From the NCBI GenBank assembly GCA_016647705.1, contig CM028327.1:11854365-11918364 (forward strand): a stretch of 64,000 nt of DNA, written 5' to 3'. Of this stretch, positions 11,660 to 24,353 are shown in pieces (the first letter of the stretch is position 1; each line of letters starts with the position of its first letter). The notes under the pieces are model-generated. The model did no database searches and was not told where the DNA came from. It saw only the letters and a list, made by a program, of their open reading frames with translations. Made by a program: the position numbers and the translations under genes. The DNA comes from Eucommia ulmoides (Eukaryota; Streptophyta; Magnoliopsida; Garryales; Eucommiaceae).

Positions 11660-13885
11660 ACCCTTCCATCCTAAAAGAAATTTCGTCCCAAAAATTTTCA
11701 TTCAAAACAATAGGAATTAAAATTTTGGTCAAAACAATAACATTTCAAATTCGCACCGTATGGTCATGTTAGTTACATTTGATTCTAAAACAATTGTCTT
11801 TTATGTAGGGTCCCATAACCAAAAGTCACTCATAATTCTTAACCGTCAACTCATTTCCACACATCGCAACACTTCCATTCGCAGTGGCCCATATTATATC
11901 CAATAACCAGCAAACATGGTGTACTTTGGTCTGTAACACCTAACACAGACAACCAACTGTCAAAGAATCTCATATTTCTAAATGCTTCCGCTGCTCTACT
12001 CTGATAAAATTAACAATCAATACAAGATATCCTGAAAATATCACGGTAGTCTTAGTGGATTGGGTCTATCTCATTTCTAGTAAGTCTACAACCTCAGTAA
12101 TTTTTATTTTTTTCATAACCAACATTTATTCATTTTATCCGACATTTCCAATCAACCAATTCGCAATAATATTTTCATCCTACATTTAAACCAACAATGC
12201 TCGCAACCAATATCGTAGCAACAGATAACCCAAACTCCACTTGAACTGGCCCGTGAGACTAAAAATCATAAATCTCAATATTCATATCAAAATTTTCAAC
12301 AATCTCGTAAACGTTTTATAAAAATTACCACAATCTAACTTTAAATAATAAATTTTCTGCAATACGTCAAAATCACATAATTGTTTCTCAAGACACATAA
12401 ATATCACCAAACCACATCAATACATATCAAATTACGTCAAACGAGTCATCTATAAGAATTCCCTTCATGCCTCCACATTTAATCAAGTCCCTGACAAGGT
12501 CAAACGCTTCAAATACGTCTCAATTCACATATAAATATGTATTGAAATACATAAATACGTTCCAACTTTGAAAATTCGATATGTCACAAAAAGTCAATAG
12601 TCACTGTATAGGAAAATATTATATCTATAAATTTCTGACATACTCATCAACTCAAGGATAATTCGAATTATCATTTCCCCATGAAATCCCAATGACCCCA
12701 CATTCCGACTCCGCCCAATGTTAGTAGTAGACCAATACATATAGTTGAGTTATTTTTATCGGTGTATTGTCTTCATAGTATAAAAGCGTTTTATGGATCA
12801 AGTATTATTTTTATCCAAATCCATTTTTCAATCAAATTTAACCACACCGGCTGTAACCATCTCAACAAAATCTAACCAACTCACTGTCAATACCAAAATC
12901 TCATCAAAATATTTCCAACATAGAACCGGTTTTAAATCGACTATCAACTTATGTGTATATAATAAAATAACATACTTCCTCGCTAGCCATAGGATCATTT
13001 TTACCTCACGATCGAGAGTTACGACGGTACTACAACTTATACGATTATGTTATCTATAGTGACTAGCGGTCGTAACTTGTACAACTATGCCATCTAAAGT
13101 GACTGTCAGTGCTAGAGCCATTATATATCCCCAATGGTAGGGGTAACTACCCGTAGGATTTGCATTCCTGACGGGTCCACAATCAACCACCTGCAGGACA
13201 TGCCCTTCTAACAGGTCATATAATCAACTACTTGCCAGACTAATCCTCCAGACAGGTCATAATAATCAACCACCTACCGGACATGTTAAAATCATCCTGC
13301 AGAACATGCCCTCCTGACGGGATCACAACTATAGCATAGTCGGACAAAAATCATTTTCCACATTTAAAACCTACGTGATCCACATAAGTCACAAAATCGT
13401 CAATTTTAACAAACACATTTTCCACAATTTATATGAAAATATAATTTATAAATTTACATAAAAGACAGTGCACATACTGCCTTCATAATATAAAAAAAAT
13501 TTATGAATCAAGTATTTTTTTTTTTTCATCAGCACCACTTTTCAAAATGTAATATAATTTATAACCGCATACCGTGTTGAAAATCTAGTTTCACTACCAC
13601 CAATGAAATGAAATAATATATTTAATACCCCATCGAAATATTTTTAAGTCAACCAATCCAAACATTTTAAATCCACCAATCTAACCATTTTAAATCCACT
13701 AGTCCAACCTTTTACGTCATCCCATTTAAAATAATATATTTAAACCAACCAATTCATTTAAAATAATATATTTAAATAAAACAATTCAAGCAGTTTATCG
13801 TATAATAAAATACCGCACACCACCTCCTACTAGCCATAGGATCGTTTTAACCTCACGATCTGGAGTTGCAACGATATCGTGCCAC

Positions 13886-14282
13886 TCGTAGGATTTGCCT
13901 TCCTAGCGGGTCACAACACTCTGCAGGATTTTGCCTAACAGATAATCAACGATCTACTGGACTTTGCCTAGCAGGTAATCAACGCTTTGGCAGACTTTGC
14001 CTAGCAGGTAATCAACGTTCTGTCATATTTTGCCTAGCTGATAATCAACGCTCTACCGAATTTTGCCTAGCAGGTAATCAACGCTTTGCCGGACTTTGCC
14101 TAGCAGTTAATCAACGCTCTGCTAGACTTTGCCTAGCAGGTAATCAACACTCTATCGGACTTTACCTAACAGATAATCAACACTCTGTCGAACTTTGCCT
14201 AGCAGAAAATCAACGCTCTGCCGGACTTTGCCTAGCAGATAATCAATGCTCTACCGGACTTTGCTTAGCAGGTAATCAACAT
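13886..14282. repeat. 33-bp minisatellite, about 12 copies
   Basis: The unit 'GACTTTGCCTAGCAGGTA' plus 'ATCAACGCTCTGCCG' repeats about 12 times with point differences. Because 33 is divisible by 3, one plus-strand frame stays open for 148 codons and encodes an 11-residue repeat (LAGNQRSAGLC). It lies inside the LARD interior, so I read it as a satellite rather than a gene. Confidence 0.9.
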
Positions 14283-15030
14283 CCCTTTTGGGAAGAGAAT
14301 ACTATGACATAGCAGGATAATAAAATCATTTTTCATCCTTTAAAATTTTACTTGATCCATAAATCATGGTAAAACCGTCCATTTTATCAACCTTTTTTTA
14401 TCCATAATTTAATACAAAAAATATAATTTCATGATTTATATAAAAGACAGTATACACCTTTAAATTAATAACTCAGATCTAGCGACAATTTTCAATGGTC
14501 CACGACTAACACGGTACTCACTCAGGCTTAACTCATCAACCGCCAACTCAGATGTTAATATGTTCAAACTAAAATGATAGGGCCCCAAGTAAAATAATGG
14601 TAATAACACATTGGTGCAAGTGTCCAAACCCCCAAAAACATAACGGAGACATCAATGCCTATATGTATATTATTGAGCCCATAATATTATTCACTTTTAT
14701 TTATACGTATATACGTGTGAACAAATAGGTGTGTATATATAAAAATATTAATACACATAAATCGTCCCTTGATAATACATAGTTATCACGTAATTCTAGA
14801 TGGAGACAAATACGACACATAGATCACATATCAGGAATCCATAAAGAGCACATAAATCACGTATTATATTAACTTTATACACACACACACATAAAACACA
14901 TTTCACTTTTATTTCGCAATTTCCACTAAAATTATTATTACATATTAATAGTTTATTATGAATTATGGGTATCATAACCCCGGCTCAAAATGCTCACAAA
15001 TCTAAACTCTGAGCCTGCAGAATTTATAAC

Positions 15031-15046
15031 CTAGGCTCTCATACCA
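15031..15046 (-). other. Primer binding site of gypsy-like LARD
   Basis: The minus strand reads TTGGTATGAGAGCC just inside the 5' LTR. It matches the plant tRNA-iMet-type primer site TGGTATCAGAGC except for one base. Confidence 0.65.
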
Positions 15047-15049
15047 ACC

Positions 15050-17096
15050 TATCATGACCCGATTTTTCAGGGCCGCTACTATGGTTTCTCCTATAGAGAA
15101 TTTCTACCCCAAACCGACTGGTCGAATTTTCAATCTATAAAATTCGATAAATTTTATAATAATGGCAATAGCTCTAGTTGCCGATTTTACAACGAAAATT
15201 TTCAAATATAATAATCACCATTTTAAATACGACCAAATAATCAATCATTTATTTTAATTTAATCCGCAAATTATATATATAACGGCAATAAGAAATTAGT
15301 AATTATTTTTAAAAAAAATATATCTTTTAATTTAAAATTTAAAATTACCAAGTTTATAATTAAAAACCGAATTTCCAACATTTGATCAAATCTGTTATCT
15401 TAAAACCATTTTTATTAAACCCGAAAATTCAATATTTTAAAATTAGAGACATTTTACAACAACTACAATAATTATAATTACCGTTTCCTCCAATTTATGT
15501 CCATCCATTTATAATTCTAGTAATAATACAAATTTATACAATACAACTATTTCAAAATATAGATAATGAAATTCAGCTAATTTATCCATCGTCGTCCTAC
15601 TTTTTGTCTTTCTTTTCCTTTCCCATCAATTTGAAAGAATTAAATAAATAATCTTCTGCAAATATTCTCCTTTTCTTTTTTCAATTTAAATAAATAAATA
15701 AATACAATTATTACAAATGAAAATTTAAATAAAAGTCTCTTCATTGTTTTGTCCCCGCCAACCCTGCAACTAAAAACTATGGGGTTGTGACCCAACGCTC
15801 AGTAGAACTTCAACCCCTCTAATACATGCATTTAATTAATATAACAAATAAATCATATTAGTATGCTTGTCACATAAATTTCACATCATCCAAATTATTT
15901 CATGTGATTAAACAGGTAAAATGTTGCAATGATTTACCAAATAATTTCATCATCATACCATGAGACAATTATATATATATATATGAAGAGAGTTCGGAAT
16001 TCTACCTACTCCGAATCATCCTTTTGCTGCAAGATGAATTTTCTTGGGGTTGTTTGTGTAATTCTTGTTTTTTTTTTCTTTTTCTTTCTTTTCCCGTTTT
16101 CTATTTTCTGTTCTGCGATAGCCGGTACCGCTGCTGCACTAGGCTCACCGTCGCGACGAATGCCACCTCATCTCTGCTCTTCTCTCTGAAATCTCATCGC
16201 CCCGGTGAACGCCTCACCGCTGCGACGATGGTCACCATTTTTCCGCTTTGTTTTTTCGATTTGGAACCAGCCGGCGACTCTCTCTCTCCTCACCACCTCC
16301 GATTATCACCTTCTCCGTTCTTCCTCAATGATCCGAGCACACATACACATACATACCCCCGATCACATATCCATACTAAACACATACATACCCACTTCTC
16401 CGCCGACTTAACTCCACGGCTGACGACCATCATCAATGGACCACCACCTACCACTGTCGGACCAACTCATACTACCGTCACCCCCGTCGATCACCCACTG
16501 ACCACACCCACTACTCATACACACGCCAAACAAACGGAGGAATACACCCACACCCAAACGCCAAACACCCACACCCACACCCACACAGTCATCGTTGACT
16601 GATCAGCAACACACACACGGCACACACACACAACAGTGCACACACTCACCACCGGCGAACCATGATGACGAACCCACGCTGGACTGCCTTCTCTCCACTC
16701 CGGCGACGACGACGACGACGATCAAAACACACACCACCGACGACCCCACATCCACAGCCGACGACCACCCTCAACGGAACACCCCCATGTGATGAATGAG
16801 CAGAAAATACACACACACGCACGCTGGACTGAATCACGTCGATCATACCACCGGCCGAACGACGGACAACCGAAACCCACACCGTCAACGACGACGCCAC
16901 AGCTCTCTCTCTCATCTGTTTTCTCTCTTTCCTTCTACTGTCATGCATGTGTATGAAGTTATATATATATATATACAAATATATGAGTTGAAAAAAAAAA
17001 GGCCCAAGCCCTACCGACCTTACCTCTCTCTCTCCTTACTGTCGCTGACCGACTTTCCTCTCTCTTCTCTCTATTTTTTTTCCTTTTGATCTTATC

Positions 17097-17154
<58 letters not shown>

Positions 17155-17347
17155 GTATTTTAGTTTTAATTACATAAATCTCCCCCTAAATAAAAATTTG
17201 AATCATTTAAGTCCAAAAGTTTATAATTTGCATTTTGAAAATTGCTAATTAACTTCTCAAATTTTAAATTAAAAACTATAACACCATCTACCCCATAATT
17301 TTCTGAATGTGCGAAAACGCGTCTTAAATAAAAAACAGGGTCTTACA
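15050..17347 (-). repeat. 5' LTR of gypsy-like LARD
   Basis: On the plus strand it starts TATCATGACCCG (the TG terminus mutated to TA) and ends GGTCTTACA. It aligns over its length with 9387-11659, with scattered substitutions and short indels. It contains an (AT)n tract at about 17100-17151 and a (CACACA)-rich section around 16340-16640. Confidence 0.85.
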
Positions 17348-18120
17348 CGGGTCTAAAAGGAACCAGAAGACTGAGTAGATGAAAGATCTCTCTTCATATG
17401 GGGAATACAACAAGAGTTGTTGCATTAGCCGTGAGATAATTCTATTCAGAGTTTCCATTATCACATGTTTTAAATTTAAGAGATTGGTTATTTATTCCTT
17501 CAAATTTTAAAAATATTATTTCAATTCGTTGTTTAATTCAGGATGGTTATTTAGTTGTTTTTTAAAGTAATACTAACAATATTTATTTGTATTATAAATT
17601 GATTAGTATTGGCATATGTTTTAACAAAATAATCATTTTTAAACCACTGGTGAACTTAACAATATAGAAAATAAAAGTATAACAAAGAAATAATAAAAAA
17701 ATGAAAATCCAACCTACTTATGACATCTTAGACAAGGTCATATTAGTGAGAAGAGGATTAATAATATGGTTAAAGACGGACTTTTAGGTCCATTAGGCCC
17801 AAAGCCCTTGACAACTTGTGAATGTTTTAACATGGGTGAGATAACTAACTCACCCTTTGTTGAACCTTGGGAAAGCGTTGCTGACATATTGGGCTTGGTA
17901 CACATTGATGTATGGAGGGCCATGAGACCTATGACTCGATGTGGATTTCCTTACTTTATGACATTTATCGAGGATCACTTCAGGTTTGTTCCGTATATCT
18001 TACGAGAAACAAGTCTGAATCTTTTTAAATTTTCAAAGAACCATAATTGAAGTAGAAAAAAAAAAAGACTGAAAAAAGTAGTAATGGACTTCAATCTAAT
18101 TGGGGTGAGGAATAAATGTC
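17348..18120 (+). pseudogene. Copia A protease end and integrase fragment
   Basis: The block opens with 'GTRRLS', the motif after the copia protease, followed by 'TTRVVALAV'. After a low-complexity gap, 17766-18050 encodes 'GEITNSPFVEP', 'ADILGLVHIDV' and 'GFPYFMTFIEDH'. These correspond to the copia pre-integrase zinc motif end (GKMTKxPF), 'DLLGLIHTDV' and 'GGFxYFITFxDDxSRY' of the integrase core, including the first two catalytic acidic positions in degraded form. Stops and frameshifts occur throughout. Confidence 0.75.
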
Positions 18121-18639
18121 CATAGAGTCTCTAGATCATCTCAAGAAAAATGACATAATTTATCAGTTGAATTCTCTAATACGCAAAAATTGAATCGGTA
18201 TTGGAAATGGAAAATCATACTCTATTAGATATGCCAGATCGATGATGAGTCACATTGATTTACCAATTTCCATCACCCAGAGGAACAAAATGTTTTTCTT
18301 CCAAAACATGCAGAGTTCTTAGAGGATTGGCTCCATTTAACATTTAGCAATGGGTAAAATATAGATCAGGTAGAGGCGTTGAACATCGAGCAATCCAAAG
18401 AAACTAACCATATGGAGCTTGAGTAGTATACGTGTCCAATATACAAACTCCCTGTAGATTGTGTAGAACCTTCTCATTCTGATAGATATTTGGGATATCT
18501 CAAATAAAAAGATAGAGATGACCTACTACTAGTGGGAGGTAATGATCTGCTAACTACGAATAGATAATGACAAATATCACTAAAAAGTAGTGGCTTGAAG
18601 CAATGAAATCTAAATTGGACTCCATGTACATTAACCGAG
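18121..18639 (+). other. Decayed copia A linker between integrase and RT
   Basis: No continuous frame. Short matches such as 'DEEIYM' follow only further downstream. By position this is the variable region between integrase core and reverse transcriptase. Confidence 0.4.
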
Positions 18640-19462
18640 TTTGGACACTTGTAAATCCACCTAAGTGAATAGTTTTTATTGGGTGTAACTAAATTTTCAG
18701 GAATTAACTAGATTTAGATGGTAAAGTGGAAGTCTTAAAGGCAAAACTGGTGGCGAAACGGTATACTCAATGTCAAGGAGTTGACTATGGGAAGACTCTT
18801 TTGTTGGTCACCTTATTAAAGTCCATTAGGATTTTATTGAATATTGCAACATACCAAGATTATAAAATTTGGCTGATAGATGTAAAGATGGATTTCCTCA
18901 ATTGAAACATAGATGAAGAGATTTACATGCGTTAATTAGAAAGTTTTGTGATTGACGGGAAAAGTCAAAAGGTATGCATTGCAAAGTCTATTTATGGACT
19001 TAAGCAATTTTCTTGAAGTTAGAACATCTATTTTAACAAGGCAGACAAATATTTTGGTTACTTCCATAATATGGATGATCCATGCGTGTGCAAAAAAAAA
19101 TAGATGATAAAGTGATAAGCTTCTTGATGGTGTACTTCGATGACATTCTACTACTTTGAAATGATGTCATGAACTAATGTATGGATTTATCAATTTTTCT
19201 CCATGAATTATTTGGGAGAAAGGTCCTATATACTGGATATAAAAGCCTATAGAGATAGATCTAGGAAGATGCTTGAATTATCCAAATAGGGGTATATAGA
19301 TAAGTTTCTGGAGCAACAATATGACTTATTCTAAGAGAGTACTTCTACAAGTATGACATGCAATTCGTCTCTCTTGGAACATGAGTCACAAAACTTCCTA
19401 AAAGCAGTATGGATGAGTAAGATTCTATATGCCTTAGCAATTGGTAGTCTCATGTATGCTAT
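18640..19462 (+). pseudogene. Copia A reverse transcriptase fragment
   Basis: Across frames one can read 'LVAKRYTQCQGVDY', 'IDVKMDFLN', 'IDEEIYM', 'KSIYGLKQ', a degraded 'YFDD' in 'MVYFDDILL' and 'AIGSLMYA'. These occur in the order found in copia RT (LVAKGYxQxxGxDY, DVKTAFLxGxL, KSLYGLKQ, YVDDIL, AVGSLMYA). Many stops and shifts. It breaks off at the GCTAT target site of the next LTR element. Confidence 0.8.
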
Positions 19463-20993
19463 TGATAGGTGTAAATTACCCCTATATTTTTAAACCAAAT
19501 TTGTTAGTTTTCGAGTACGTTTATAGTGATTTTTATATGTTTTAATATGTTTTTATTCTTTTTGTATTAAAACAGATGCGTGGGGTGAAAAGGTATGAAA
19601 TAGGAGCATAAACGATCAGTTCGAACCAAAAGCGGACGAAGTTACGGTGGATAAACAAGCTCGAAAGCTAAAATATGAAAGAAGCCCACCGCCTAGACAT
19701 CCAGACCTCCGCCTAGGTGGTGAAGATGCTGAGAAAAGAACAAATGTTACTGATGGACCACCGCCTAGGCAAAAATTCATTCGCTTAGGCGGAAATCCAG
19801 CAGAGGAAACAAAGATAGGCTACTGACAGCCCTCCGCCTAGGCGGAAATTCCTTCGCTTAGGCGGAAGTCCAAAAGAAATATTTTCAAATCCTCCGCCTA
19901 CTTCTTCGCCTAGGCGAACAGCCAAATCGACCTACCTCCACCTAGGCGGAATTTTTTTTGCCTAGGCAGAGACCTTTGCGCAGAATAGATATTTTTAAGA
20001 TATTTTTTGGCCTATTTAAACCATTCTCTCCTCCTCTCTTCTGGCCTATTCATCCCCTAAGTCTTTAGGCTATATTTTAGGGTTAGTTTGAAGGGATTTT
20101 TGAGGGAGAGCTCTCAACCCAAGGTGGAAGATGAAGAGGGAAGCGATCGTTCGATAGTTTTAGTGCCAATTCTTCGGATATAGGCTAAGTCACTCATTTC
20201 TTCTCTTTGTTTTCTTCATTTTGGTAGTTGTTGCACATGTTTAGCTCGTTTTACATTGTATAAACGATTAGAGCCATGAGTTAAACATGGATTGTAATAG
20301 GGATTAATGTATTATTTATGAAAATGTAGTTTTGGTTGAATTTGTGTTTCGTTTATGGTTGTTCCTTATAATTTTGATTGTGTTGCCGTATTTTCTATGA
20401 TTATATGCTAGTTTAAATATATTGAGAATACGGGGTTTGACACTCGGGAGAGATAACCCTGGATTTGGACTAGGGTTAACACAACACAACAATCTAACGA
20501 CCCGGGAGAGCATTAGAAAGTGTGCAATCGATGACGTTGGGGCGAGACTCACGTGACCTAGAGTCATTAAGCGTTGAGGGAGACTTCGGCATTGACACGA
20601 AGTCACGTATTCCCCCGTCTTACACTCGAAAAAGGTGGCGAGGGAGTTTACGAACCGAGATTGTCGGATACGCTGAACGCCGTTAATGTTAACTAAAATG
20701 AAATCAAACGTATTTAAGTAAATAAAGTTAATCCCTAGGCAATCTACTCCCCGAAACAATCTCAAATTAGTATTTATAGTATAGTTAACTTAATTAGTAT
20801 TTTAGTTTAGTATTAGTATTAAATTAAATTCCATTTTTAGCGTCTAGATAAAATTAGGTTACGACAATCGCGATACTCGATAGTAATCTCAACCAATCCC
20901 TGTGGATACGATACCTGACCGAAAGGTCCACTATACTAAAACTTGATCCGTACGCTTGCGATGAAAGTGACAGCGCTTAATTAGCGACCACCA
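19463..20993 (+). repeat. 5' LTR of tRNA-Asp LARD
   Basis: It is 1531 bp, the same length as its partner at 22818-24348, and differs by scattered substitutions. It contains a cluster of CCGCCTAGGCGG-type palindromes (about 19690-19975) and 'GGCCTATTTAAACC' near 20010, a plausible TATA region. Confidence 0.92.
19690..19975. repeat. Cluster of CCTAGG-centred palindromes (5' LTR)
   Basis: About nine full or partial copies of CCGCCTAGGCGG or TTCGCCTAGGCGAA, separated by 15-40 bp. The same cluster recurs in the 3' LTR at 23045-23335. Confidence 0.85.
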
Positions 20994-22817
20994 AGTTTTT
21001 GGTGCCGTTGTCGGGGATTGGATTTTTGGGTGTTATCGATATCGTGAGTAAATAACTTGATTTTAATTTAGGTATTTTTGTATATAATTTTCGTTTGTAG
21101 TTTTGTTTTTGTTTCCGGCAGGATGTTTGAAGATGTTAGATTGATAGGTGCTCTTGCGGTTCGATCATTGAACATCTCTCCTATCTTGAGGGCATGTGTC
21201 GGGTCGAGGAAATTAAACCAAGCGCTTCTTGGGAGGCAACCCAGAATCACAACTAAGTTAGATACATCTCCATCAATTTGAGTCAGAGGCGATATTCTCT
21301 CACCTCCCAGGTATGTGTTCTAAACCCCCATCTTCAATATCATGCTATATACTGTCATTGGGATCGCTGACGGATCGTTTTGGACATCACCTGTTTTAAG
21401 TTGGTGGTGATGTGTAGTATGTTTTAGTATGTGTTTATGTTATTAGTTAAGTTTTATTGTTTTTAACGTTTGCATACTTGTTTAGGATTAGTTTGTGTAG
21501 TTTAGTTGTTGTTTTGTGCTAAGTTTTGACGTCATGTGGGCCTTTACCCGATGATGACTCTATCCCCTGATTGTTTTGAGGTCAAGCGTCATTCATGTGT
21601 GATTCTGTGTGCTTAACGTCTCGTCTTAGAAAAAGTTATTGTAGATCCTAAATGCACGAGCACGTAAACTCAATATAGTACTCTAATTGATTTGAAACCG
21701 ATTATCTGTCAATCAATTTCATGACGATAGGGATTCTAGAACTTGATTTGGGGGAAATTCGAGGCGAAATTCTAGGCGAGGTTGTTTAGGAGATATGATT
21801 TAGGCATTCATTTGATGGCTTAGGCCTTTTTAAGCTTACCCTAATAAATCATTACCCTTCGTTACCCTGTCGAAGCCTAAAAGCCGTTTCAATTCTGAAC
21901 ACTTAACAAATACCCTAGCCGATTGAACTTTTTTCAAACCTTTATCGCTGAATTGATGGCACAATTTAAGTGAATCAAGTTAGCATTTTGCTACTTGATG
22001 TGAGCGGTTGGGTTTAAGGTGAACTTTTAAATTGATTCGGTATTCGAGTACTCGCTTGTCGTATGTCTTTCATATTTTTGCACACTCCTAAAATTGTAGA
22101 AATTCAAATGAGTTTGGGGGTGTATTACTTAATCCTTTTTGCATACACCTTAAATTGTAACAATCGAATAAGTTTGGGGGTGTGTTCGAAAAAAAAAATT
22201 ACGTTTCTTGTTAACAAGTGAGTACTACGTTTTTAATTGTATTGTTCAGGGTTGTTTCTAATTAAACTATGGGGTTTTGAGAGTGAGAAAGGGCCAAGCA
22301 TGTGCCTCGAGTATCGTCACGTTAACGACGATTAACCTATTTTGTATTTTCAATATACCCGTGGCCATTATTCCAAAACCGAACTAAGGCCTACTGATCT
22401 TTATGAACCTCCGAGCCTACATTAGTGGAGAATAGATCCCTGGTCAAGAATATAGATTCCCTATACCTTAAAGGTTTTAGTCATGATCTTTATTTAGGGA
22501 TAATCCCATATAATCAATGGATAGTAGTATATTTGAGTTTAATCACACACACTTAAACATGATCTAGAATGGCACTTACTATTTTTGAACGTTGAAATTC
22601 TAGAACACCACATGGTGTGATTTATGCTTGAACTTGATAGGATTGGGCGCCGATGAGGGAAAATCTTTCGGCCGATAGATGATAATCAAAACTTACACAT
22701 TTTTATTTTTAGTGTTTTTAGTTTTTAGTTTTTAATTTCGTAATTAGTTTTTATATTTTCTCATATTGTGTAGGTGTTTTGCTCGAGAACTAGCAAAATT
22801 CTGAGTTTGGGGGTATT
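20994..22817 (+). other. Interior of tRNA-Asp LARD, noncoding
   Basis: 1824 bp without a retroviral-type ORF. It begins with the primer site at 21000-21016. At about 21219-21243 it has 'AAGCGCTTCTTGGGAGG' followed by CAACCCA, a leader motif I recall from Athila-type elements. A 67-codon ORF (21078-21281) spans this motif but has no recognised domain. The interior ends with a purine tract at 22803-22815. Confidence 0.7.
21000..21016 (+). other. Primer binding site (tRNA-Asp type)
   Basis: TGGTGCCGTTGTCGGGG differs by two transitions from TGGCGCCGTTGCCGGGG, the complement of the 3' end of plant tRNA-Asp(GUC). It starts 6 bp after the 5' LTR. Confidence 0.85.
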
Positions 22818-24348
22818 TGATAGGTGTAAATTACTCCTATATTTTCAAACCAAATTTGTTAGTTTTCGAGTACGTTTATAGTTATTTTTATATGTTTTAA
22901 TATGTTTTTATTCTTTTTGTATTAAAATAGATGCGTGAGGTAAAAATGTATGAAATCGGAGCATAAACGATCAGTTCAAACCAAAAGCGGACGAAGTTAC
23001 GGTAGATAAACAAGCTCGGAAGCTAAAATATGAAGGAAGCCCACTGCCTAAGCGTCCAGACCTCCGCCTAGGCGGCGAAGATGTTGAGAAAAGAACAAAT
23101 TTTACTGATGGACCACCGCCTAGGCGGAAATTCCTTCGCCTAGGCAGAAATCCAGCAGTGGAAACAAAGATAGGATACTGACAACCCTCCGCCTAGGTGG
23201 AAATTCCTTCGCTTAGGCGAAAATCCAACAGAAAGATTTCCAAGTCCTCCGCCTACTTCTTTGCCTAGGCGAACAGCCAAACCGACCTACCTCCGCCTAG
23301 GTGGAAATTTCTTCACCTAGGCGGAGGCCTCTACGTAGAATAGATAGTTTTTAGATATTTTTTGGCCTATTTAAACCATTCTCTCCTCCTCTCTTCTGGC
23401 ATCTTCAGCCCCTAAGGCTTTAGGCTATATTTTAGGGTTAGTTTGAAGGGATTTTTGAGGGAGAACTCTCAACCCGAGGTGGAAGATAAAGAGGGAAGCG
23501 ATCGTTCAACGGTTCTAGCGCTAATTCTTCGGATATAGGCTAAGTCACTCATTTTCTCTCTTTGTTTTCTTTATTTTGGTAGTTGTTGAGCATGTTTAGC
23601 TCGTTTTACATTGTATAAACAGTTAGGTCCATGAGTTAAATATGGATTGTAACAGGGATTAACGTATTATTTATGAAAATGTAGTTTTGGTTAAATTTGT
23701 ATTTCGTTTATGGTTATTCCTTATAATTTCAATTGTGTTGCCATGTTTTCTATGATTATATGCTAGTTTAGATATATTGAGAATACGGGGTTTGACACTC
23801 GGGAGAGGTAACCCCGGATTCGGACAAGGGTTAACACAACACGACAATCTAACGACCCGGGATGGCGTTAAAAAGTGGGCAATCGATGACGTTGGGGCAA
23901 GACTCACGTGACCTAGAGTCGTTATGACATTGAGGGGGACTTCGGCATTGACACGAAGTCATGTATTCCCCCGTATTACACTAGGAAGAGGTGGCGAGGG
24001 AGTTTACGAATCGAGATTGTTGGATACGCCGAACCCCGTTAATGTTAACTAAAACGAAATCAAGAGCATTTAAGTAAATAAAGTTAATCCCTAGGCAATC
24101 TACTCCCCGAAACAATCTCAAATTAGTATTTATAGTATAGCTAACTTAATTAGTATTTTAGTTTAGTATTAGTATTAAATTAAATTACATTTTTAGCGCC
24201 TAGATAAAATTAGGTTATGACAATTGCGATACTCGATAAAATCTCAACCAATCCCTGTGGATACGATACCCGACCGAAAGGTCCACTATACTAAAACTTG
24301 ATTCGTACGCTTGCGGTGAAAGTAGTAGCTCTTAATTAGTGGCCACCA
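22818..24348 (+). repeat. 3' LTR of tRNA-Asp LARD
   Basis: It begins TGATAGGTGTAAATTA after the purine tract and ends CCACCA before GCTAT. It has the same length as the 5' LTR and carries the palindrome cluster at about 23045-23335. Confidence 0.92.
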
Positions 24349-24353
24349 GCTAT

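Larger units (their letters stand above)
11660..15049 (-). other. Interior of gypsy-like LARD, noncoding
   Basis: No gag, protease, RT or integrase could be read on either strand. Next to the 3' LTR, the minus strand ends a reading frame 'FGTKFLLGWKG' just before a purine-rich tract (plus-strand ACCCTTCCATCC, 11660-11671), as at the end of gypsy pol. A stretch near 11760-11820 is the reverse complement of 30120-30185, showing kinship with the gypsy-like element there. The 12800-13850 section has degenerate repeats containing 'CTGCAGGACATGCC' and 'CAACCACCT'. Confidence 0.6.
9387..17347 (-). mobile_element. Gypsy-like LARD (non-autonomous LTR element), 7.96 kb
   Basis: Two LTRs of 2273 and 2298 bp enclose a 3.39-kb interior with no gag or pol. 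On the minus strand the LTR runs from TGTAAGACCC to GGGTCGTGACA, the ends of a common plant Ty3/gypsy group. The primer site next to the 5' LTR resembles tRNA-iMet complement. Flanks are CAGGG on the left and CGGGT on the right, best read as a CAGGG duplication with one base lost on the right; this keeps the interrupted copia A frame. The interior is noncoding and rich in minisatellites, so replication would have needed proteins from another element. Confidence 0.8.
19463..24348 (+). mobile_element. LARD with tRNA-Asp primer site, 4.89 kb
   Basis: Two LTRs of 1531 bp each (19463-20993 and 22818-24348) start TGATAGGTGTAAATTA and end CCACCA. They are flanked by a perfect 5-bp duplication GCTAT (19458-19462 and 24349-24353). 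The primer site TGGTGCCGTTGTCGGGG matches the complement of plant tRNA-Asp(GUC) at 15 of 17 positions, the primer used by Athila/Tat-type gypsy elements. The 1824-bp interior encodes no gag or pol, so it is non-autonomous. Plus orientation is set by the primer site and a GTTTGGGGGTA purine tract before the 3' LTR. It is inserted in the RT of copia A. Confidence 0.92.

Noticed and set aside
13886-14282. CRISPR-like array of regular repeats
   Set aside because: Units are directly adjacent without unique spacers, and this is plant nuclear DNA; it is a minisatellite.
13866-14312. Repeat protein of 148 residues
   Set aside because: Frame stays open because the minisatellite unit is 33 bp; it lies in the noncoding interior of a LARD.
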